Shown: piece by piece, positions 7,153-11,618 of the stretch
How positions within the stretch are numbered: position 1 is the stretch's first letter
Layout of the letters: each line of letters opens with the position of its first letter
NCBI GenBank assembly: GCA_004296145.1
Contig: SEBM01000067.1
Location: 1 to 11,618, forward strand
Source of the DNA: Flavobacterium sp.
GTDB taxonomy: Bacteria; Bacteroidota; Bacteroidia; Flavobacteriales; Flavobacteriaceae
Reading direction: 5' to 3'
Length of the DNA: 11,618 nucleotides
Program-made: the position numbers and the translations under genes
Notes under the pieces: generated by a model
Seen by the model: the letters and a program-made list of their open reading frames with translations, nothing else
Databases searched by the model: none
Told to the model about the DNA's origin: nothing

Positions 7153-7776
7153 ATGAAAAAGAAAATACTCTTTCTGCTTTTTATTGCAATGCCGCTAATT
7201 TCTTTATCCTGTGAAAACAAAAAAGAGAAAACTATAAGCACCAAAAAAACAAAACCGATTTATTCCTATGAAGAGAAATTAAAAAATGAGCTGACAGAAA
7301 TTAGGAGCTTTTTGGGGAAATCTCCTAAATACAATTCAGATGTCGCCTTATTTTTGGATATGAAGATTGAGTCCGGGAAAAATCGGTTTTTTGTTTATGA
7401 TTTAAAGCACAACAAATTACTAAACAAAGGTTTGGTTGGACATGGTTCGGGATCAGAAACCGGAATTCAGGGCGAATTAAAATTCAGTAATATTAAAAAT
7501 TCAAACTGCAGTTCACTGGGGAAATATGCAATTGGCGGTTCGTATATGGGGAGTTTTGGAAAAGCTTACAAATTATACGGTTTAGACAAAACAAACAATA
7601 ATGCTTTTGACCGAAATATTGTACTTCATAAATATTCTGAAATTCCGTTTGAAGAACAGCCCTACCCGATCTGCAACAGCTTGGGATGTCCAATGGTAAA
7701 CGAGAAGTTTTTTGGTGTTCTTGAAAAACTGATCGATAATTCTAAAAAGAAAATTATTCTGGTTATGTATTATTAA
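7153..7776 (+). CDS. YkuD_2-type L,D-transpeptidase-like lipoprotein
   Basis: The 207-residue protein has an N-terminal lipoprotein-type signal with Cys at residue 20 (PLISLSC). The domain at about 60-205 resembles the murein L,D-transpeptidase catalytic-domain family (YkuD_2). H159 lies in NIVLHKY, and a Ser-x-Gly-Cys motif (S176-L-G-C179, then PMV) gives the expected catalytic Cys. Other conserved-looking parts are the LVGHGSGSETG and SLGKYAIGG segments. Family knowledge: these enzymes make or modify peptidoglycan crosslinks, or attach proteins to peptidoglycan, through a Cys thioester. The lipobox is imperfect (Ser at -3, Leu at -2), so lipid attachment is likely but not certain. The protein is probably co-transcribed with the vWA gene 21 nt upstream. 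Confidence 0.82.
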   Translation: MKKKILFLLFIAMPLISLSCENKKEKTISTKKTKPIYSYEEKLKNELTEIRSFLGKSPKYNSDVALFLDMKIESGKNRFFVYDLKHNKLLNKGLVGHGSGSETGIQGELKFSNIKNSNCSSLGKYAIGGSYMGSFGKAYKLYGLDKTNNNAFDRNIVLHKYSEIPFEEQPYPICNSLGCPMVNEKFFGVLEKLIDNSKKKIILVMYY

Positions 7777-7787
7777 TTCAGTTCGCC

Positions 7788-7966
7788 GGGTGTAATTAAA
7801 AAATGCATATTTTTTTAACACATAGAGACGTAGGTTTTCTTTTTTTATGAAAGGGAATTAAAAAGAAACTAGTTTCTCACACAGCGCTATGTGCATTAGC
7901 AAAAAGTAAAACGCCTTTTTTAAACTAAAAAAACTATGTTCCTATGTGTTTCGAATAATTACACCC
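7788..7966. repeat. 179-bp intergenic element with 11-bp terminal inverted repeats
   Basis: GGGTGTAATTA at 7788-7798 is the exact reverse complement of 7956-7966. Inside are AACACATAG (7817-7825) with its inverted copy at 7942-7950, a further CTATGTG at 7887-7893, and the 12-bp palindrome GAAACTAGTTTC (7865-7876). The left inner arm reads as octamers ACACATAG, AGACGTAG, and the right, on the other strand, as ACACATAG, GAACATAG. It lies 11 nt after the L,D-transpeptidase stop and may terminate that operon. It fills most of the 7777-8037 gap. Confidence 0.7.
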
Positions 7967-8006
7967 AAAGCGTTCGGTCATATTAAAAATTAACCACATT
8001 TATCTG

Positions 8007-8014
8007 TATATTTC
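8007..8014 (+). promoter_or_regulatory. Possible -7 element TATATTTC (MuiA-like gene)
   Basis: The sequence matches TAnnTTTG at all but the last base and lies 23 nt before the ATG at 8038. There is no clear -33 element and no copy of the TTTCACCA direct repeat at the position used by the two upstream promoters. Confidence 0.35.
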
Positions 8015-8037
8015 CCTTTTAATTTAAATTCAACCTT

Positions 8038-9663
8038 ATGAATAAATCAATTCTATTCATTGTATTATTAGCCAGCGCTTTCGCGAATGCACAAAAGCCA
8101 ATTTTTACCACCGCAAAAGTAAAAGCCGCAACGGTATATTTTAATGCTGCCGAAATTTCGCAAACGGCTTCTGTAACCCTTCCTTTGGGAACAAGCGAAA
8201 TCGTGATCAAAAACGTAGCGGTAGGTGTAAACGAAAGTTCTGTTCAGATTGGTGCGCCTGCAAATGTGACTGTTCTTTCGGTTCAGTTTACAAACAATTA
8301 TATTTCAGAATATGAAATTGATACTAAATCTCCTGCCTTAAAAAAAGTAAGGGATAGCATTACATTGGTTCAGAAAGAAATTCAGAGAATCAGCAATGCG
8401 ATTAATTCTGAAAGTAAAACAATCACACTTTTAGATCAAAATCAAATTGTTGCCGGCAGTAATTCAGGTTTAAATGTTACGGAATTAATGAAAATGGTGG
8501 ACTATTATAAAAACAAACAACTTGAGATCGCTAATTCTATAAACACGCTTTCTGAGAAAAATCAGAAACTGAATGAAATACTTCAGAAACTAAACAATAA
8601 ACTTCAGGTTGACACTAGTAAAGAAGAAAAGACTTCATCGGGAAAATTAATTGTTCAGGTAATGAATGATGCTGCAGGTATTGTGCCTCTTGATATTTCA
8701 TACCTGACAAACAGCGCTTCGTGGAATCCTTTTTATGAATTACGTGCCGAAAGTGTTACGTCGCCAATAAATATGATGTACAAAGCTCAGGTAGCCCAAA
8801 GCACAGGTATTGACTGGAAAAAAGTAAAACTTACTTTATCGAGCGGTTATCCTAACCAAAATAATCAGGCGCCTATTTTAAGCACATGGTTTTTGAGAAA
8901 TAATATTGCTCAAAATGGTTATGGTTATAACCAAAATAGTAAAATGAACCAAATACAAGCTGCACAAGAAAGAGTTAGCGACGAAGTTATTACAACGGGA
9001 CTGGGAAGTATGAAAAAAAAATCATCTGTCTCTGACTACACGACTGTTGCAGAAAACCAATTGAATATTTCTTTCGATATTGATCTTCCTTATGATATTT
9101 TATCCAACGGAAAAATCCACAGTGTGTCATTAAAAGAAATTAAACTTCCTGCATCTTATAAATATTATGCGGCTCCAAAAGTAGAAAAAGAAGCATTTTT
9201 ACTGGCCGAAATTGCCGATTACAGTAAATATAATTTATTAAAAGGCGAGGCAAATATTATTTTTGAAGGCATGTATGTTGGTAAAACTTTTATTGAGCCA
9301 AACCAAACAAGCGATACGTTGAATTTAAGCATGGGACGCGATAAGAAAGTATCCATCAAAAGAGAAAAAGTTGCAGATAAATCGGGAACTAAATTTTTGT
9401 CTGCCAAAAAAGAACAAACTTTTACTTATGATATTACAGTTCGAAATAATAAAAAAGAAAACGTAGAACTTTTACTAAAAGATCAATATCCGCTAAGTAC
9501 AGATAAGGAAATTGAGGTTGAACTTTTACAAAGTGACAGTGCCAAAATCAATTCAGAAACCGGAATACTCACGTGGCAATTGCAGCTCAAACCAAATGAA
9601 ACTAAGAAAATCAGATTTAGTTACAGGGTAAAATATCCAAAGGATCAAAACTTAAATTTATAA
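8038..9663 (+). CDS. Secreted DUF4140/DUF4139 protein (mucoidy inhibitor MuiA-like)
   Basis: The 541-residue protein starts with a signal peptide (about 1-18, ending ANA). A DUF4140-like domain (about 22-110, with AATVYFNAAEISQTASVTLPLG) is followed by a coiled-coil segment (about 95-190, including LEIANSINTLSEKNQKLNEIL). The C-terminal DUF4139-like region (about 200-541) shows the ISYLTNSASWNPFYELRA motif near its start and ends in a beta-rich RNNKKENVELLLKDQYP to KIRFSYRVKYP segment. This order and length match proteins annotated as mucoidy inhibitor MuiA family; the biochemical role is unknown. It is exported and probably acts in the envelope. It is transcribed separately from the vWA operon, with a 261-bp repeat-containing gap upstream, and ends convergently with the aldo/keto reductase gene. 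Confidence 0.87.
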   Translation: MNKSILFIVLLASAFANAQKPIFTTAKVKAATVYFNAAEISQTASVTLPLGTSEIVIKNVAVGVNESSVQIGAPANVTVLSVQFTNNYISEYEIDTKSPALKKVRDSITLVQKEIQRISNAINSESKTITLLDQNQIVAGSNSGLNVTELMKMVDYYKNKQLEIANSINTLSEKNQKLNEILQKLNNKLQVDTSKEEKTSSGKLIVQVMNDAAGIVPLDISYLTNSASWNPFYELRAESVTSPINMMYKAQVAQSTGIDWKKVKLTLSSGYPNQNNQAPILSTWFLRNNIAQNGYGYNQNSKMNQIQAAQERVSDEVITTGLGSMKKKSSVSDYTTVAENQLNISFDIDLPYDILSNGKIHSVSLKEIKLPASYKYYAAPKVEKEAFLLAEIADYSKYNLLKGEANIIFEGMYVGKTFIEPNQTSDTLNLSMGRDKKVSIKREKVADKSGTKFLSAKKEQTFTYDITVRNNKKENVELLLKDQYPLSTDKEIEVELLQSDSAKINSETGILTWQLQLKPNETKKIRFSYRVKYPKDQNLNL

Positions 9664-9676
9664 AGTTTTTTAATTT

Positions 9677-9748
9677 GCCGCAAAGACACAAAGGCACAAA
9701 GTAGTTTAAAAAATGCTTTGTGCCTTTGTGGCTTTGTGGCTTTGTGGC
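9677..9748. terminator. Octamer inverted repeat, probable bidirectional terminator
   Basis: The left arm has three 8-bp units (GCCGCAAA, GACACAAA, GGCACAAA; 9677-9700). The right arm has four on the other strand (9717-9748): one GGCACAAA, then three identical GCCACAAA copies. CACAAAGGCACAAAG (9687-9701) pairs perfectly with 9716-9730 across a 14-nt loop. It fills the short gap between convergent stop codons (9663 and 9757), the usual place for a shared terminator. Confidence 0.7.
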
Positions 9749-9756
9749 TAAAAAAA

Positions 9757-10794
9757 TTAAGGCGCCGGATCAGGAATTATTGCCTGAACTGCATTAATTT
9801 CTGCAAGGATTTCTTTAGAAAGCACCACATCAATTGTGTCGATATTTTCTTTTAATTGTTCCATAGTTGTAGCTCCGATAATGGCACTTGTCAAAAACGG
9901 TTGCTGCAGTACAAATCCCATTGCTAATTGGGTTAGCGTTAAACCGTGTTTTTGAGCGATTTCCTGATACAAACGTGTTGCTTGTGTACATTGTTCGCTA
10001 CTGTAACGTGTATATTGTTTAAAAAGATTAATTCTTGCTTTTGGATGACTTTCTCCTGTTAGAAATTTTCCTGTCAAAACTCCGAATGCTAAAGGTGAAT
10101 AAGCCAGCAAACCAACATTTTCATATTTCGAAACTTCTGCTGAACCAACTTCAAACAAACGATTCAATAAATTATACGGATTCTGAACGGTTTTGATTCT
10201 TGGAAGATTATTGTATTTACTCTCTTCTAAAAGACGCATCATTCCCCAGGCATTTTCGTTAGAAACGCCAATATGTTTTATTTTTCCTTCTTTGATTAAT
10301 TCATCAAAAGTTTCTAAGATTTCCCTGAAGTGGTCTTCCCAAACATCATCGTGACCATTAAAACCGCGCTGACCAAAATAATTGGTTTTGCGTTCCGGCC
10401 AATGCATCTGATATAAATCGATATAATCTGTCTGAAGGCGTTTTAAGCTATTTTCAACGGCATATTTAATACTTGCCGGCGAAAAATCCAGCTTCTCACG
10501 CATGTATCCAAAGTTTGCATTGGGTCCGGCAATTTTAGAGGCCAGAACCACTTTGTCACGATTTCCTGATTTTTTAAACCACGTCCCGATAATTTTTTCG
10601 GTACTTCCGTATGTTTCCTGACGTGCCGGAACCGAATACATTTCGGCTGTATCAAAAAAGTTAACTCCTCTTTCTAATGCATAATCCATTTGAGCGTGTC
10701 CCTCGGCTTCTGTGTTTTGCTGACCAAAAGTCATCGTTCCGAGGTTTATTTTACTAACTTTTATATCGGTATTGAGTAATGTTGTGTAGATCAT
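9757..10794 (-). CDS. tas: Aldo/keto reductase, Tas-like
   Basis: The 345-residue cytoplasmic (no signal peptide) NADP(H)-dependent oxidoreductase has the TIM-barrel AKR fold. The catalytic tetrad is visible as D48 (FFDTAEMY), Y53, K87 (LASK) and H131 (LYQMHWPE). The cofactor-binding side shows HIGVSNENAWG, TVQNPYNLLNR, LLAYSPLAFGVLTGKF and a C-terminal SAIIGATTMEQLKENI. Length, the early LGTMTFGQQN motif and the closing PAP closely resemble E. coli Tas as I remember it; the natural substrate is not known. The start at 10794 is the natural AKR start. It is transcribed alone. A perfect TAnnTTTG element lies about 60 nt upstream, with a palindrome just beyond it, and the leader between contains an octamer array. 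Confidence 0.92.
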   Translation of the reverse strand: MIYTTLLNTDIKVSKINLGTMTFGQQNTEAEGHAQMDYALERGVNFFDTAEMYSVPARQETYGSTEKIIGTWFKKSGNRDKVVLASKIAGPNANFGYMREKLDFSPASIKYAVENSLKRLQTDYIDLYQMHWPERKTNYFGQRGFNGHDDVWEDHFREILETFDELIKEGKIKHIGVSNENAWGMMRLLEESKYNNLPRIKTVQNPYNLLNRLFEVGSAEVSKYENVGLLAYSPLAFGVLTGKFLTGESHPKARINLFKQYTRYSSEQCTQATRLYQEIAQKHGLTLTQLAMGFVLQQPFLTSAIIGATTMEQLKENIDTIDVVLSKEILAEINAVQAIIPDPAP

Positions 10795-10798
10795 TTTC

Positions 10799-10834
10799 TA
10801 AGGTTCTGAGTTGCTGAGAGACTAAGGTCCTAAG
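10799..10834. repeat. Octamer array in the aldo/keto reductase leader
   Basis: Four head-to-tail 8-bp units (TAAGGTTC, TGAGTTGC, TGAGAGAC, TAAGGTCC) plus a partial TAAG follow the pattern TRAGNNNC. Two more octamer-like units (GATGCAAA, GGTACAAA; 10852-10867) overlap the promoter. The array starts 5 nt upstream of the start codon, so it should be transcribed as the mRNA leader if the promoter at 10856 is used. Confidence 0.7.
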
Positions 10835-10855
10835 CTTTTTTATTTTTAAGAGATG

Positions 10856-10863
10856 CAAAGGTA
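10856..10863 (-). promoter_or_regulatory. -7 promoter element TACCTTTG (aldo/keto reductase)
   Basis: Read on the - strand this is a perfect TAnnTTTG followed by CA, a common Flavobacterium form. It lies 62 nt from the ATG. No TTTG is placed at ideal -33 spacing; the nearest is 13 nt upstream, within the palindrome at 10872-10895. Confidence 0.55.
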
Positions 10864-10871
10864 CAAAGGGA

Positions 10872-10895
10872 TTTGTCAAATCTAAATTTGACAAA
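10872..10895. promoter_or_regulatory. Perfect 10-bp palindrome, candidate operator
   Basis: TTTGTCAAAT (10872-10881) and ATTTGACAAA (10886-10895) are exact inverted copies separated by 4 bp. The site lies just upstream of the -7 element, about where the -33 contact should be, so a dimeric regulator bound here could block or control the promoter. No regulator gene is adjacent in the window. Confidence 0.5.
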
Positions 10896-10920
10896 GGTTA
10901 AAATAATTACAAGATTTTTT

Positions 10921-10962
10921 AAGACGCTATCCCGAAGTTTCGGGACTGAGATGCTAAGATTT
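10921..10962. repeat. Octamer repeat interrupted by a 16-bp palindrome
   Basis: AAGACGCT (10921-10928) and CTGAGATGCTAAGA (10946-10959) read as octamer-type repeat. Between them is TCCCGAAGTTTCGGGA (10930-10945), a hairpin with 7-bp arms and a 2-nt loop. The order suggests the palindrome was inserted into an older octamer array. It lies downstream of the toxin-antitoxin terminator. Confidence 0.6.
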
Positions 10963-10970
10963 TATATTCA

Positions 10971-11013
10971 TAAACGAAAAAAGGTTCAAGTAAAATTGAA
11001 CCTTTTTCGTTTA
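10971..11013 (-). terminator. Intrinsic terminator of the toxin-antitoxin operon
   Basis: The 18-bp stem is formed by 10971-10989 and 10996-11013 with one bulged base and a 6-nt loop. Read on the - strand, the stem core AAGGTTCAA/TTGAACCTT is followed by a run of six T's, and the mirrored A run makes it usable from both strands. The toxin stop codon (11011-11013) is the first base triplet of the stem. Confidence 0.75.
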
Positions 11014-11295
11014 TCTTAAACTTATTTTAGGATTTTGAAGCGTATTAAAAACTCTAATCACATAAATAGATTCATTATCAAATTGATATAAAACTTTGTA
11101 ATTTCTGATGATTACTCTTCTGCAGTCCAAACGATATTCATCTAATTGAAATTGTTCTGGAAATACAATTTTCTCGAAACAATTAAGAATTTCTTTGGCA
11201 ATTTTAGATGCAGTTTCTGAAGAATAGTTTTATTTGAGATTTTTATAAATTTCCTTTAAGTCTGTCTTGGCATTCTTTGTCCAAAATACTTCCAT
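11011..11295 (-). pseudogene. RelE/ParE-family toxin with in-frame TAA stop
   Basis: Reading from the ATG at 11295 gives 21 residues (MEVFWTKNAKTDLKEIYKNLK), then TAA at 11232-11230. The same frame then stays open for 72 more residues to a TAA at 11013-11011. The continuation (NYSSETASKIAKEILN, then DEYRLDCRRVIIRNYKVLYQF, IYVIRVFNTLQNP) is a clear RelE/ParE-type toxin C-terminal part. The total of 94 codons fits the family length. One substitution from CAA, AAA or GAA would create this stop. The 72-residue part has no ATG, so an active toxin is unlikely. The ATG lies 1 nt after the antitoxin stop; an alternative ATG at 11304 would overlap it. Family knowledge: these toxins are mRNA interferases or gyrase poisons. 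The function here is probably lost. Confidence 0.8.
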
Positions 11296-11296
11296 T

Positions 11297-11548
11297 CTAT
11301 TCATTATCCCAATCTTCAATTTCTTTTTCTAAATCCTTACTTGAAGTTATTCTATTGTACTTGACATCATCAAGTCCTTCTTCAACTTTATGGTGGTATT
11401 CAGAAATTGTCAGCGGATTATTATTAACATCATAACCCACAACTTCATTCAAATAATTATCAAAAACTGACGAAACAATTCTCAAAACTCTTTCATCCGC
11501 CAAATCCATCTGCTGTCTAATTTTATCTTTTAATTCCGGAAGTCCCAT
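11297..11548 (-). CDS. Antitoxin of a RelE/ParE-type toxin-antitoxin pair
   Basis: The 83-residue protein is acidic at its C-terminus. Its N-terminal helix pair ADERVLRIVSSVFDNYLNEV is the signature of a Bacteroidota antitoxin group that normally precedes RelE/ParE toxins. The middle segment (GYDVNNNPLTISEYHHKVEE) and the DLEKEIEDWDNE tail also fit and probably wrap the toxin. The N-terminal part may bind DNA for autoregulation; that is inference. It is first in a two-gene operon, with the broken toxin 1 nt downstream. It looks intact even though the toxin is interrupted. Confidence 0.8.
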   Translation of the reverse strand: MGLPELKDKIRQQMDLADERVLRIVSSVFDNYLNEVVGYDVNNNPLTISEYHHKVEEGLDDVKYNRITSSKDLEKEIEDWDNE

Positions 11549-11567
11549 AATTCATTTTATTAATATT

Positions 11568-11575
11568 CAAATTTA
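11568..11575 (-). promoter_or_regulatory. -7 promoter element TAAATTTG (toxin-antitoxin)
   Basis: Read on the - strand this is a perfect TAnnTTTG, 19 nt before the antitoxin ATG at 11548. A TTTG at 11593-11596 lies 17 nt further upstream as a possible -33 element, slightly short of the usual 19-20. I see nothing else in 11576-11618. Confidence 0.6.
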
Positions 11576-11618
11576 CAAAAAAAGTATCAATCCAAATCCT
11601 TTATTAAGCCTACAAGGT

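Noticed and set aside
7940..8006. A third LytTR-like direct repeat upstream of the MuiA-like gene
   Set aside because: TTACACCCA (7959) and TTAACCACA (7990) look vaguely similar, but their 31-bp spacing and position relative to the weak -7 element do not match the other two promoters.
9717..9748. Tandem 8-mers as a CRISPR array
   Set aside because: The units are 8 bp, contiguous and without unique spacers; they form one arm of an inverted repeat.
11230..11232. Recoding of the in-frame TAA in the toxin gene
   Set aside because: Known stop recoding uses UGA (selenocysteine) or UAG (pyrrolysine). UAA recoding is not expected here, and no recoding element is visible, so a nonsense mutation or sequence error is simpler.

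Overview
The window looks like a chromosomal segment of a Flavobacterium or close relative (Bacteroidota, Flavobacteriia). The DNA is AT-rich. Several genes have the Bacteroidota -7 promoter element TAnnTTTG, and classical Shine-Dalgarno sequences are absent. The protein families are typical of this group, and the gaps between genes carry 8-bp-periodic inverted repeats of a kind I associate with Flavobacterium genomes. I see no phage, transposase, rRNA, tRNA or CRISPR array.

Layout. (1) 1-1719, + strand: the 3' part of a peptidoglycan glycosyltransferase (GT51) fused behind an AsmA-like region, cut by the window's left edge. (2) 1720-1990: a composite of nested inverted repeats between convergent genes. 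(3) 1991-4554, - strand: a two-component pair, a TPR-containing LytS-type histidine kinase and a LytTR response regulator, joined by a 4-nt ATGA overlap. (4) 4701-7776, + strand, divergent from the kinase: a secreted SIMPL/DUF541-like protein, then a secreted vWA-domain protein with a YkuD_2-type L,D-transpeptidase-like lipoprotein 21 nt behind it. (5) 8038-9663, + strand: a secreted DUF4140/DUF4139 protein (mucoidy-inhibitor MuiA-like). (6) 9757-10794, - strand: a Tas-like aldo/keto reductase. (7) 11011-11548, - strand: a toxin-antitoxin pair with an intact antitoxin and a RelE/ParE-family toxin interrupted by one in-frame TAA stop.

How the genes may work together. The strongest signal is in the promoters. 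The SIMPL gene and the vWA gene share a 15-bp identical block (TTTCACCAAGTCAAA) exactly 59 bp upstream of a perfect TAnnTTTG element. In each case the block begins a direct repeat with a 21-22 bp period, the layout expected for a LytTR-family regulator. The LytTR regulator is encoded next door and divergently. I infer a local regulon: the TPR kinase and LytTR regulator switch on a set of exported envelope proteins (SIMPL, vWA and L,D-transpeptidase, possibly the MuiA-like protein). The two ends of the window (glycosyltransferase, aldo/keto reductase, toxin-antitoxin) look unrelated to this module apart from the envelope theme of the glycosyltransferase.

All repeat arrays lie outside genes, mostly at 3' ends, and share a degenerate 8-bp unit. 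They may act as terminators or mRNA-end hairpins, or they may be mobile intergenic repeats.
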